NCBI GenBank assembly: GCA_001304855.1
Contig: BBZN01000033.1
Location: 1 to 47,854, forward strand
Length of the DNA stretch: 47,854 nt
Source of the DNA: Clostridia bacterium UC5.1-1D2
GTDB lineage: Bacteria; Bacillota; Clostridia; Lachnospirales; Lachnospiraceae
Direction of reading: 5' to 3'
The translations under genes and the position numbers were made by a program. Under the pieces are notes generated by a model. The model was not told the DNA's origin and did not search any database. It saw nothing but the letters and a program-made list of their open reading frames with translations. Positions 9,074 to 17,573 of the stretch are shown in pieces (the stretch's first letter is position 1; the number at the start of each line of letters is the position of its first letter).

Positions 9074-9639
9074 ATGACAGAGCTGGAAAAATTAAAGGCA
9101 GGACTGGAGTACTGTTTTTTCGATGAAGAGGTGGAACTGAGCAAGAAGCGGGCAGTGGTAGGTTGCGACAGATTCAGCAGGGTGGATCCACTGGATTTTA
9201 AAAAGCAGACAGAGGTCCTTAAGGAGCTGTTTGGCTCCACAGGAGAACGGGTATCGGTTCAGTTGGGATTTAACTGTGATAATGGGAAAAACATTCATGT
9301 GGGCGAGGAATTTTCCGCTAACTACAATGTGACGATTCTGGATATTGCACCGGTTCATATCGGAGATTACTGCATGATCGGCCCCAACGTGCTGATCACA
9401 ACCGTAGGCCATCCCCATTCGCCGATGAAGCGCCGTAACAAGATTGCCCAGCATGGCCGGTGAAGATTGGTGACGATGTATGGATTGGAGGAAACGCCAT
9501 CATCCTGCCGGGGGTTACCATCGGCAATAATGTGATCGTGGCGGCAGGCGCCGTGGTGACGAAGGACGTGCCGGACAACTGTGTTGTGGGCGGCATTCCC
9601 GCAAAAAAGATCAAGGATCTGGAAAATGATGTGATATAG
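9074..9639 (+). CDS. Maltose/galactoside O-acetyltransferase-like protein (one frameshift)
   Basis: A left-handed beta-helix acetyltransferase that moves acetyl from acetyl-CoA to a sugar hydroxyl. The N-terminal mac domain ([14 protein letters not shown]) is followed by hexapeptide repeats: [25 protein letters not shown], then [20 protein letters not shown] and [13 protein letters not shown]. The family catalytic His lies in TTVGHPHSP. The frame breaks near 9462 after IAQHGR and resumes as PVKIGDD; a loss of one base, or of a CCGG repeat unit, would explain it. Repaired length is about 188 residues, normal. ATG 9074 is preferred over GTG 9062 because GAGGAG at 9056-9061 abuts the GTG. It is a complete gene within the decayed zone. 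Confidence 0.8.
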
Positions 9640-9662
9640 CAGGAATTCCGGAGGTAAAGGGT

Positions 9663-10163
9663 ATGGGCAGTGAGGGGCATAGAAGGCAGATTACCTCTCC
9701 GGAGGAGCTGGAAAAATTGGTGGAGGACTTTGGGTTCCTCCCCTTTTTCCAGAGTGAATTTGAGGATTTTTCCGTTGAGGAATATACGCCGATGGAATAT
9801 TGGTTTGCAGATGACAGGGACGGCCCGTGGCAGTGGAAGGGTGCGGTTATCCGGAATAAACGCTGCGCCTACGGAAAGTTTTTCAGAGGAAAAGCAGGAT
9901 TCATCAGCATGGAATGGCTGCCGGACTTCTTGAATTATCGGCGGGACGGCTATGATTTTGACGCCCGCTACGAGGACGGACTGGCGTCTCGCAAGGATAA
10001 GGAAATCTATGAAACAGTACTGGAAAACGGCTCCCTGCTGACAAGGGACTTAAAGCGGCTCTGTGGCTATGGCAAGCGGGGAAAGAAGGGGTTTGATACA
10101 ATTATCATTCGCCTGCAGATGCAGACATATCTGAGCGTGTCAGATTTCGAGTACTTATGTTGA
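9663..10163 (+). CDS. Conserved hypothetical protein, possibly AlkZ-related
   Basis: A 166-residue acidic/aromatic protein with a clear RBS (GGAGGTAAAGG) before ATG 9663. It contains EEYTPMEYWFADDRDGPWQWKG, a segment KFFRGKAGFISMEWLPDF, and a C-terminal helical part (TVLENGSLLTRDLKRLCGYG followed by GFDTIIIRLQMQTYLSVSDFEY) that looks like a winged-helix pairing element. I recall similar clostridial proteins annotated as AlkZ-related, but cannot verify this. Relatives seem to continue past SDFEY; here the frame stops at that point, so the C-terminus may be lost or frame-shifted. A strong hairpin terminator follows 38 bases later. Confidence 0.5.
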   Translation: MGSEGHRRQITSPEELEKLVEDFGFLPFFQSEFEDFSVEEYTPMEYWFADDRDGPWQWKGAVIRNKRCAYGKFFRGKAGFISMEWLPDFLNYRRDGYDFDARYEDGLASRKDKEIYETVLENGSLLTRDLKRLCGYGKRGKKGFDTIIIRLQMQTYLSVSDFEYLC

Positions 10164-10201
10164 ATTGCAGATTGTGACATCAGTGGTGACACAATTTAAA
10201 C

Positions 10202-10239
10202 AAAAGGCTTAATTACTGGAAATAGTGGTTGGGCTTTTT
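10202..10239 (+). terminator. Rho-independent terminator with 16-bp G-U-rich stem
   Basis: AAAAGGCTTAATTACT pairs along its whole length with AGTGGTTGGGCTTTTT around the loop GGAAAT, using five G-U wobbles. The stem ends in a T run. It terminates the gene ending at 10163. Confidence 0.8.
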
Positions 10240-10293
10240 ATGTAGTTGGAAGAATATATACAGAAAAAACACATGAGAAAAGTGCACGAGAAT

Positions 10294-10312
10294 ATATGCT
10301 TAAAAAGCATAT
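10294..10312. repeat. Inverted repeat upstream of the hydrolase promoter
   Basis: ATATGCTT-AAA-AAGCATAT is a perfect 8-bp inverted repeat about 20 bases upstream of the -35 region of the promoter at 10334. It could be an operator half-site pair or a small cruciform. No T run follows. Confidence 0.4.
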
Positions 10313-10322
10313 GAAGATATTC

Positions 10323-10362
10323 AATATGAGTATTTGATATTGCTAATATCATAAACTATAAT
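10323..10362 (+). promoter_or_regulatory. Promoter with 18-nt upstream box for the hydrolase lipoprotein operon
   Basis: TTGATA (10334-10339), a 17-base spacer and TATAAT (10357-10362) form a near-consensus sigma-A promoter. The box AATATGAGTATTTGATAT (10323-10340) overlaps the -35. The same box, with one difference, overlaps the -35 of the MATE promoter at 17502-17519 in the same register. The outer ATAT-N10-ATAT dyad resembles a LysR-type site, and a LysR gene lies next to the second copy. Transcription would start near 10369 and reach the lipoprotein at 10504. Confidence 0.7.
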
Positions 10363-10503
10363 CAAATAGTGAGCGGTGATAATGATAGGAGAATATAAGA
10401 CGGATCCGTTCATTACACGAAACGGTGCACACTCACAAGGGAGTAGTTCAGATTTTCAAGAAAGTCTGTAATTACATATAAATAAAAAGGAAGGATGAAT
10501 CGG

Positions 10504-11715
10504 ATGAGAAAGAACTTGAAGAGAGTTGCGGCAGGAGCAATCGTGCTTACGATACTGGTGAGTACAGGCTGCTCTGAACAAAACAGCGGGCAAACCACAG
10601 CGGCACAGCCAACAGCGGTGCAGGCAACAGAGGCGGAACCGGCAGAGGAAACAGAGCCGGAAGCTGAGGAGGCGTCTGTTACAGACTCCACCGGACATGG
10701 GGCAGGAACCATAAATTATGGAGCCATGGAGGGCATCTCCATTCAGGCGGAGTCCATTGAACTCACGGAGGAATGGGACAAGGTTTTTCCGCTCAGTGAG
10801 GAGGTAAATCACAGGAAGGTGACATTTGTCAATCATTTTGGCAATACGCTGGCTGCCGATCTTTATGAGCCAAAGGAATATACAGGCAGACTTCCGGCCA
10901 TAGCCGTAAGCGGCCCGTTTGGCGCTGTGAAAGAACAGAGTTCCGGCCTTTATGCGCAGGAGATGGCCAAGAGAGGCTTCCTTGCCATTGCCTTTGATCC
11001 GTCCTACACGGGAGAAAGCGGCGGATATCCCAGGTATTTCAATTCGCCGGACATCAACGTTGAGGATTACCAGGCGGCGGTTGATTTCCTTTCCGTACAG
11101 GATAACGTGGATCCGGAACAGATTGGCATCATTGGCATCTGCGGCTGGGGCGGAATGGCGCTGCAGACTGCGGCGCTGGATACCAGAGTGAAAGCGACTG
11201 CGGCTATGACCATGTATGATATGAGCCGGAATACCGCACTGGGATATTTTGATTCCATTGATGAGGATGGAAGATATGAGGCACGTGTTGCTTATAATAA
11301 TCAGAGAACTGCAGATTATGAAAATGGGACGTATACCCTGGGCGGCGGTCTGCCGGAAGAAGCGCCGGAGGATGCCCCCCAGTACGTGAAGGACTATGTT
11401 GCCTATTATAAGACCGACCGTGGTTATCACCCCCGTTCCGTGAATTCAAATAATGGCTGGTCCGCCACTGCCGGAGGTTCTCTGATGAACATGCGGCTGT
11501 TTGAGTATGCTCCTGAAATCCGAAGCGCGGTTCTGCTTGTGCATGGAGAAGAAGCGCATTCCCTGATGTACAGCCAGGACGCATATGAGCTTCTTCAGGG
11601 TGACAATAAGGAATTCATGGTAATACCGGGAGCAAATCACACGGATCTGTACGATCAGATGGATGTGATTCCCTTTGATAAATTAGAGAGTTTCTTTGGG
11701 GAAGCTTTTCGGTAA
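10504..11715 (+). CDS. Alpha/beta hydrolase lipoprotein with Cys nucleophile (copy 1)
   Basis: A surface-anchored alpha/beta hydrolase of 403 residues. The signal peptide ends in the lipobox VSTGC, followed by a long acidic Thr/Glu/Ala linker (to about residue 65). The hydrolase domain has the strand HFGNTLAADLYEPKEYTG, the oxyanion region AVSGPFGAVKEQSSGLYAQ, and the nucleophile elbow GICGWGG with Cys at about residue 213, as in dienelactone hydrolases, instead of Ser. A C-terminal GANHTDLYDQ carries the catalytic His. AAGGAAGG at 10487-10494 sets the start at ATG 10504, because it abuts the upstream ATG at 10495. A paralogue lies at 12504. The substrate is unknown; esters or lactones are inferred from the fold only. 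Confidence 0.82.
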   Translation: MRKNLKRVAAGAIVLTILVSTGCSEQNSGQTTAAQPTAVQATEAEPAEETEPEAEEASVTDSTGHGAGTINYGAMEGISIQAESIELTEEWDKVFPLSEEVNHRKVTFVNHFGNTLAADLYEPKEYTGRLPAIAVSGPFGAVKEQSSGLYAQEMAKRGFLAIAFDPSYTGESGGYPRYFNSPDINVEDYQAAVDFLSVQDNVDPEQIGIIGICGWGGMALQTAALDTRVKATAAMTMYDMSRNTALGYFDSIDEDGRYEARVAYNNQRTADYENGTYTLGGGLPEEAPEDAPQYVKDYVAYYKTDRGYHPRSVNSNNGWSATAGGSLMNMRLFEYAPEIRSAVLLVHGEEAHSLMYSQDAYELLQGDNKEFMVIPGANHTDLYDQMDVIPFDKLESFFGEAFR

Positions 11716-11822
11716 ATCATCTGCAGAGCGAAGCGCCATCCGGGAGGTTCGTCCTGTAAGGTTTCAGAAGCAGAAAAATTTGTGTAGTATGCGTTATAAG
11801 AGCAGCACAGGAAAGGACTGGA

Positions 11823-12483
11823 ATGAAATTTAAAATACATATCATGACATTTGTGGCGGCAGTTGGGCTGACGGCGGCACTGGCTGGAGTGGCAGGAGCA
11901 GCAACTGCGGCTGCGGCCACAACCACAGCCGCCGCTCCGGCGGCAGACCAGGCTGCGATATCGCAGTTGGAAGTGCGGTTTGGGGATAACGGGGCGGGCG
12001 TTTACCATGAAGCTGGAGAACAATGATACCGCTGCAGCCATCAAAAGGCATGTGGGCACCGCAGACTGGAGACTTCCGATTTACCACTACGACGATTATG
12101 AGGACTGGGAAGTGATGCAGTATTACGACATCCCCAGCCGTTATGAGATTCCAGGGCGTGGGGAGACGGTGACATCGGAAAAAGCAGGCGAGGTGTATTA
12201 CTCAGAACCAAACCGGATTATCCTGTTTTATCAGGATGGGGAAGTAAACGGCGAATATATAAAGATTGGAACCATTGAGGACACGGAGGAATTCCGGGAG
12301 GCGGTAGAAAGTAATCCGGTGCTGGAAGGCTGGGGCAACAAAATTATCCTGATTAACAGCATAGATAATTCCGTTGAGAAAGGAGGGGAGTCTGAGCATC
12401 TGAAAACTGCCGTGAACCAGGCGTTGGCTGAGCTTGGCGGATCGGGTGAGCCGGCGAAGATAGTCTGTCTGAACTGGGAATAA
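11823..12483 (+). CDS. Secreted cyclophilin-like-fold protein (one frameshift)
   Basis: A signal peptide (MKFKIHIMTFVAAVGLTAAL, cleavage probably after AGVAGA) and an Ala/Thr-rich linker precede a domain resembling the bacterial cyclophilin-like family: VRFGDNGRAFTMKLENN, YYDIPSRYEIP, GEVYYSEPNRIILFYQDGEV, IKIGTIED. The same architecture occurs at 15653. One extra G in the run near 11990 shifts the frame; removing it gives about 219 residues. RBS AGGAAAGG precedes ATG 11823. It lies between two hydrolase lipoprotein genes (gaps 107 and 20 bases), probably in one operon. These proteins lack an obvious proline-isomerase active site; their biochemical role is not known to me. Confidence 0.7.
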
Positions 12484-12503
12484 TTAACAACGAGGAGGAT
12501 GAC

Positions 12504-13700
12504 ATGAAAAACAGAATGAGAACAAAGCACATTGCCGCCATCCTTGCGGCAGCAATTGGAATCAGCGGCGTTTTGGCCGGCTGCGGAAATTCCGGAAGCC
12601 GGCCAACCGATGCAGCGGCGGAGCAAAGGGCTGCGTCAGAAATGAATACTGGGGAACAGGAGGAAACCAGTACCCCGGAACAGGAAGAAAGCAGCAGCGA
12701 GGAGGAAATTGTGAATACGTCTATGAATCCTGCACTGGCAATGCGTGTGGCGCCGGAAGATGAATATTATATTTTTGATCTCAGTGAGAATGTAACCAGA
12801 ACCCATGTATATTATCAGAACCGTTATGGAATCGAACTGGCAGGGGATCTGTATGTGGCAAAGGATGCGGATTTGAGCCGGAAATATCCGGCGCTGGTAA
12901 TCGGACCGCCCTTTGGCGGCGTGAAGGAGCAGGGGCCCGGCGTCTATGCCAACCAGCTGGCCCAGAGGGGATTTGTTGTACTGGCCTTTGATCCCTCCTA
13001 CCACGGCTACAGCGGCGGGCAGCCCCGGCTGGTGGGATCCACCGATATCTATGCAGAGGATTTCAGCGCAGGCGTGGACTATCTCGGACTTCTGGATTAC
13101 GTGGACCGCGAACAGATTGGAGCGATTGGAATCTGCGGCAGCGGCGGATTCGCCCTTTCTGCGGCAGCCCAGGATTCCCGTATAAAAGCCGTTGCAGCCA
13201 GCGTTATGTATGATATCAGCAGCATGGGAAACAGCGCCACCGGCGAGGCGAGGGCCCGGCAGCTGGAAGAATTGAGCCGGCAGAGATGGGTGGATGCTGA
13301 AAATGGATTTCCCCAGTTCCGGAACAATTACCCGGATGCCCCGGTAGACCAGGTTCCGGCGGAGATGACCGGAAATAATGCAGAATTTTACAGCTTTTAT
13401 GCCACAAAAAGAGGCTGGCATCCCAACGCGTTGGCAGGGGTTACAACGACCTCCATGCTTTCTCTTATGAATTTCCCGTCGCTGTCACATATCAATGAGA
13501 TTGCGCCGCGCCCAATCTTGTTTATTGTAGGCGAAAATGCGCATTCGGCTGCTTTCAGTGAGACGGCCTATGAGGCGGCAGGCGAGCCCAAAGAGATCTA
13601 TGTCGTCCCCGATGCCATTCATATCGATCTGTACGACGATGTTGAAAAGATTCCCTTCGATAAGCTGGAGGATTTCTTTAGGACAGCCTTGGAGGCCTGA
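12504..13700 (+). CDS. Alpha/beta hydrolase lipoprotein with Cys nucleophile (copy 2)
   Basis: A 398-residue paralogue of the protein at 10504. It has a lipobox (VLAGC), an acidic Glu/Ser-rich linker to about residue 70, then the same hydrolase landmarks: NRYGIELAGDLYVAKDADL, IGPPFGGVKEQGPGVYANQL, LAFDPSYHGYSGGQPR, the nucleophile elbow GICGSGG (Cys at about residue 211), and the His segment PDAIHIDLYDDVEKIPFDKL. The frame is intact. RBS ACGAGGAGG lies before ATG 12504. The two copies share domain order but differ in the elbow (GCGWGG against GCGSGG) and the acidic linker, so they are an older duplication, perhaps with different substrates. Confidence 0.82.
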   Translation: MKNRMRTKHIAAILAAAIGISGVLAGCGNSGSRPTDAAAEQRAASEMNTGEQEETSTPEQEESSSEEEIVNTSMNPALAMRVAPEDEYYIFDLSENVTRTHVYYQNRYGIELAGDLYVAKDADLSRKYPALVIGPPFGGVKEQGPGVYANQLAQRGFVVLAFDPSYHGYSGGQPRLVGSTDIYAEDFSAGVDYLGLLDYVDREQIGAIGICGSGGFALSAAAQDSRIKAVAASVMYDISSMGNSATGEARARQLEELSRQRWVDAENGFPQFRNNYPDAPVDQVPAEMTGNNAEFYSFYATKRGWHPNALAGVTTTSMLSLMNFPSLSHINEIAPRPILFIVGENAHSAAFSETAYEAAGEPKEIYVVPDAIHIDLYDDVEKIPFDKLEDFFRTALEA

Positions 13701-13767
13701 TTTTGACCTGCCCGGATACCAATAGGGATATTATGATTCCAATAGAAAAAGGGAGACTGGATATTGT

Positions 13768-14789
13768 ATGCACCACAGAATAAAGAGAAGTCTGCGGATC
13801 CGGGCAGGTATTGACGCAGCCGTCAATGTGAGGAAGCTGGAGGACGGCTTCTACTATATGGAGTATAACGAAGATTATGGCTTTGATCGCTTCCTGGAAC
13901 AGGGAGGAGCGGCCCCGGATCTGGAGGTGGCTGAGTTTGTGGGTAAGGACTTGTTCAAGGGACTGGTATATCCCCGGTTTTTAGGCGGAAGTTTCGGCCG
14001 CAGCACATTGTTGGCAAGAAGCCTGAAGGCGGGATAATGTACGGCAGAAATTTCGATTGGATGAAATGCACGTCTATGGTAGTAAAATCAACGCCGGAAA
14101 ACAGCTATGCTTCTGTTTCCACTGTGAATATGGACTTCTTAAGCCTGGGAATGGAATACAACCCGGAAGGGACGCTTTCAAAAATTATATCAGCGGCTGC
14201 CCTGTACGCCCCTATGGACGGGATTAACGAAAAAGGACTTTGCGTGGCTGTTCTCATGATAAACGATTCTGCGGTTACCGAACAGGACAGGGAGAAACCG
14301 GATCTTACCACCACAACAGCGGTCCGGCTTCTTCTGGACAAGGCCGCCGATGTAGACCAGGCGGTTGCACTGCTGGAACAGTATGATATGCATTCTTCTG
14401 CGGGTATGATGCTTCATTTCGCATTATCGGATTCCGGCGGCCGTTCCGTGGCTGTGGAATATGTGGACAATGAGATGGCGGTGGTTGAAACTCCGGTAGT
14501 GACAAATTTTTATCTGGCTCCCGGAGAAAAGTTCGGGATTGGAACCGGGCAGTCCCACACCCGGTACGATATGCTGATGGAACGTCTGGCAGAGCAGCCG
14601 GCTATGGACATGGACGGGCTGCGGGATGCCATGAGCAGTGTCAGCAAAAACAATTTCGGAGAATTTGCTTCCACAGAATGGACCATTGTGTACAGCCAGG
14701 ACAGCGGGGAGATCCGGTATTATCACCGGGAAAACTATGAGAACTACTATTCATTTTCAGTAACGCCAAATGCCAGACAGAGAGAGTAA
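13768..14789 (+). CDS. Linear amide C-N hydrolase (choloylglycine/penicillin acylase family), catalytic Cys replaced, one frameshift
   Basis: An Ntn-type hydrolase of about 340 residues in the penicillin V acylase/bile-salt hydrolase superfamily. Landmarks are GRNFDW, the strand DGINEKGLCVAVLMIND, and the Asn/Arg-rich NFYLAPGEKFGIGTGQSHTRYDML. Members make their nucleophile by exposing a Cys after propeptide removal. The expected Cys lies in the sequence GGSFG-C-ST, but the codon at 13999-14001 is CGC, giving Arg78. One C is missing near 14024 (ARSPEGGIMYGRN is restored by adding it). If the Arg is real the enzyme is dead; a T-to-C read error would also explain it. The N-terminal propeptide-like segment is about 77 residues long, with no clear signal peptide from this start. 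Confidence 0.72.
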
Positions 14790-14801
14790 AGGACGAGGAA
14801 T

Positions 14802-15461
14802 ATGCTGGAGAATTATTTTATAAAGGGACTGGTGATCGGAATTGTATTCGGCGTTCCCGCCGGAGCGGTAGGCGTGCTGTCCGTAAAGCGGGCGCTGACC
14901 CGGGGGAGCGTTTGCAGGGCTGATGACGGGAATGGGTTCCTCAGCGGCGGATGTATTTTATGCGTGGGTAGGTATATTTGGAATTACCATGGTTTCGGAT
15001 TTCCTGCTGAAACATCAAAGAATCATCTGTACGGCGGGCTGTCTTATGGTAGCCGCAATCGGAATCCGAACGCTCAGGAAAAAAGAAGGGAAGTATCACG
15101 GTCCATCTGTTTTGGAAGGAAAAGCAATGGCGGGTCATGGGAAACAGCCCCGGCACATAATCTCCTGTTTCCTGTCGTCCTTTATAATTGCAATCGCCAA
15201 TCCGGCAGCGATTCTATCCTTTATGGTGGTATTTTCCATGTTTCAGATCGAAGGCACTGAAACAGCGGGGGAAAATGTGCGTCTGATCTTCGGGATTTTC
15301 TGCGGAACCTGTCTCTGGTGGTTGGCAATTGCTGTAATTGTAAGCCTCCTCCGAAGGCGGATAACGGAGGATTTCTACTTAAAATTGAACCAGGTATTTG
15401 GTTTTTCTTATGGTTTTTATTCGGTTTCGTCATAGGCGTTAGAGGGTGTCTGCTTAGATAG
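14802..15461 (+). CDS. LysE family translocator (two frameshifts)
   Basis: A six-TM exporter of the LysE/RhtB superfamily, which exports amino acids or related small molecules. It starts FIKGLVIGIVFGVPAGAVGVLSVKRALTRG and continues, one frame over, as GAFAGLMTGMGSSAADVFYAW, the conserved LysE first helices. One extra G at 14902-14906 and one missing T near 15402 break the frame; the true C-terminus reads FLWFLFGFVIGVRGCLL and ends at the TAG at 15459. Repaired length is 219 residues, typical. It starts 12 bases after the amide hydrolase gene, so the two are probably co-transcribed; exporting the product of that hydrolase is possible but speculative. Confidence 0.8.
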
Positions 15462-15652
15462 GAACATTCCTTCGCAGTTGCCGTATGAAACAAATGTTGG
15501 AAAAGGAATTCCGCAATTTTTATACCGGTGATTTATAAAGAAATGGAAAAAAACATAACGGCGGCCATTCCTGCAGCAACCATAAGACATGGGAGACAGG
15601 AGCGCCAGGCGGCAGAAGCCGGAAGAATTTTTAGTAAAGAGAGGTTAAGCCA

Positions 15653-16219
15653 ATGAAAGGAATGAAGCCAATCTGCAGTTTACTCTGCATCCTGACAGCG
15701 GTCATTTCATTGACGGCATGCGCCGCCGGGCAGACAGGCGGCGTTGGCGGGCCCGGCCATGGATCTGGAAATGAGAAAGGGACAGAGGAATCAGCTGCCT
15801 GGGAGCCGGAGGCTTCAGAAAGCGGGAACAGGGACTTAGAAGAGACGGCTTCAGAGGAGAGTGACGCAATGAGAATGAATGTGCAGGCAGGCGGACGCAG
15901 GTTTACGGCAACTTTGGAGAATAATCCGGCAGCAGATTCCTTTGTTCAGATGATGGAGAAGGAACCTGTTGTGATTCAGATGAGGGACTACTCCGGATTT
16001 GAAAAGGTTGGTTCCCTTGGAATTAGTCTGCCCGCCAGCAACCGTGAGATTACTGCAGGTTCAGGAGATATCGTTTTATATAACGGAAGTCAGATTGTTA
16101 TATTTTATGGCTCAAATTCATGGAGCTATACGAGACTGGGGAAAATAGACGACTTATCCGGCTGGACGGAGGCGCTTGGAAGCGGCGATGTGACGGTCAC
16201 ATTTTCCCTGGAGAGGTGA
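15653..16219 (+). CDS. Cyclophilin-like-fold lipoprotein
   Basis: A 188-residue lipoprotein: signal peptide with lipobox LTAC, a Gly/Glu-rich linker to about residue 70, then a complete cyclophilin-like-fold domain. The domain has GGRRFTATLENNPAADSFVQ, LGISLPASNREI, GDIVLYNGSQIVIFYGSNSW and SYTRLGKIDDLSGW, the family's most conserved strands. The frame is intact. RBS AGAGAGG lies before the ATG. It resembles the secreted protein at 11823 in domain plan but is closer to the family consensus. A hairpin terminator follows. The family is widespread in gut Firmicutes; a substrate or partner is not established as far as I know. Confidence 0.8.
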   Translation: MKGMKPICSLLCILTAVISLTACAAGQTGGVGGPGHGSGNEKGTEESAAWEPEASESGNRDLEETASEESDAMRMNVQAGGRRFTATLENNPAADSFVQMMEKEPVVIQMRDYSGFEKVGSLGISLPASNREITAGSGDIVLYNGSQIVIFYGSNSWSYTRLGKIDDLSGWTEALGSGDVTVTFSLER

Positions 16220-16237
16220 CATCAATGAAATTAAGAG

Positions 16238-16272
16238 AGCTATGCCAGGATTCATTTGGGCATAGCTTCTTT
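16238..16272. terminator. Terminator between the cyclophilin-like gene and the LysR gene
   Basis: AGCTATGCC and GGCATAGCT form a 9-bp stem around a 12-base loop, followed by TCTTT. It lies between converging genes. The T run is short, so strength is uncertain. Confidence 0.6.
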
Positions 16273-16301
16273 GCGCACATGAAAAAATTTTGAACGATCA
16301 C

Positions 16302-17188
16302 CTATAGGTGGCTGTGAAATGCCTCCTGTATCTTGCTTAAAAAGCGGTCCGCAGCCCCGGAAAACACCTGATACTTCTTCCACACGATATCCAGGTGGGC
16401 CTCCAGCTTCGGCTTCAGCGGGCGAAAACATAAATTGCTGTCCTGGGAGGTGTTCACCAGTTTGTCCAGACAAAAAGCATATCCCAATCCCTCGTCCACC
16501 ATGAGAGAAGCATTGTATACCAGGTTGTAAGTGGCCACGATATTCAGCTTGTCAAAGTCTTTTTTGAGCCATCCGGAAAATTCATTGCTTACGGTGGACT
16601 GTCGGGAGGTGATGATGGGAAGATTCCAGATATCCTCCGGACGTATAAAATCGCGGGAGGCAAGAGGGCTGTCCCTGCGCATCAAAAGCCCCCAGGTATC
16701 TTTGGCTGGCAGCCGGATATAGTCATATTTTTTCATATCAGCCGGTTCTATCAGGATTCCGAAATCAAGGAGCCCCTTATCCAGCCGTTCCGTCACGTCA
16801 TCCGCGTTTCCGCTGAACAGATGATAGCGGATATTGGGGCAGGATGTTTGCAGATCCGTGGCAATTCTGGCGATTAAACGCATGGCGTCTGTTTCTCCGC
16901 CGCCGATGTAAATATCCCCGCTTACCACCTCGTCCGGCGCCATCAGTTCAGCCTCTGTCTTATCCACCAGGTCAAGAATCTCCGCAGCCCGCTTGCGCAA
17001 AGCATCCCTTCTTCTGTCAAAGTAATCTTTCGGTTCCCGCGAATTAATAGTTTTTTGCCGATTTCCTCTTCTAAATCCATCAACTGCCTGGATAAAGTGG
17101 GCTGTGTCATGTGGAGGGACTCTGCGGCCCCTGATATGCTTTCTTCTCTGGTAACAGCCATAAAATATCTTAAAACACGTATGTCCAA
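16302..17188 (-). CDS. LysR family transcriptional regulator (one frameshift)
   Basis: A LysR-type regulator of 295 residues after repair. The N-terminal helix-turn-helix is MDIRVLRYFMAVTREESISGAAESLHMTQPTLSRQLMDL (in parts), followed by the linker helix and an effector domain (GDIYIGGGETDAMRLIARI, GILIEPADMKKYDY, RDFIRPEDIWNLPIITSRQS). One T is missing from a run at about 16993-16997 in plus coordinates; adding it restores TEEGMLLRKRAAEILDLVDK. The start is a TTG at 17186-17188 with GGAGGTG about seven bases upstream. It is divergent from the MATE gene at 17574. The box at 17502 and a second like it at 17461 lie in the shared gap, so it is the natural candidate to control that pump and, through the same box at 10323, the hydrolase operon. 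Confidence 0.85.
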
Positions 17189-17460
17189 TCGGACACCTCC
17201 ATTCTGCTTCGTTCATTTCTGCGGGCAAAACCCCAAGGGGGCACGCCCACCAAATCCCTTTGCCGGGTACAGGGGGGCGTGGCCATGTCCCCGGCCGCAC
17301 ACGAATTTAAGCAATGTACGCGCCGGGTACGCCTCATAAATTTGTGCACAGCTGACAAAAAATCATCTCGCAAAATCAGGCGCAAAGAGATTCCCAGCGT
17401 ACATCTTGCTGCGGGGCATTTGGCTTCCATTTCTTGTTGGCTCCTTAATATGTCTATTAT

Positions 17461-17541
17461 ATATAAGAAACGATATGCCTGTCAAGTATGGCATTGTATT
17501 TAATATAAGTATTTGATATGAAGCTGGGATGGTATTACAAT
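17461..17541 (+). promoter_or_regulatory. MATE promoter with two LysR-like boxes
   Basis: TTGATA (17513-17518), 17 bases, and TACAAT (17536-17541) form the promoter of the MATE gene. AATATAAGTATTTGATAT (17502-17519) overlaps the -35. A second related element, ATATAAGAAACGATATG (17461-17477), lies about four helical turns upstream. Paired ATAT dyads next to a divergent LysR gene are the usual LysR arrangement. The rest of the 385-base gap (17189-17460) is GC-rich, has no convincing gene, and I see nothing else in it. Confidence 0.65.
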
Positions 17542-17573
17542 GAAGATACCAATAAGAAACGGGGGAGAACGCA

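Noticed and set aside
10456..11430. A 324-codon open frame on the minus strand opposite the first hydrolase lipoprotein
   Set aside because: It lies antisense to a gene with a clear signal peptide, nucleophile elbow and RBS, and its translation (Arg/His/Cys-rich, no motif) looks like a shadow frame of GC-biased coding DNA.
12636..13421. A 261-codon minus-strand frame opposite the second hydrolase lipoprotein
   Set aside because: Same reason: an antisense shadow of an intact gene, with no RBS or recognisable domain.
15542..15655. A 37-codon open frame (starting MEKNITAAIPAA) before the cyclophilin-like lipoprotein
   Set aside because: No RBS and no similarity that I recognise; the gap is better read as leader DNA.
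17189..17300. N-terminal extension of the LysR frame upstream of 17188
   Set aside because: The frame open there belongs to the shifted part of the gene. The true N-terminus (MDIRVLRYF) is in the other frame, with GGAGGTG and a TTG start.
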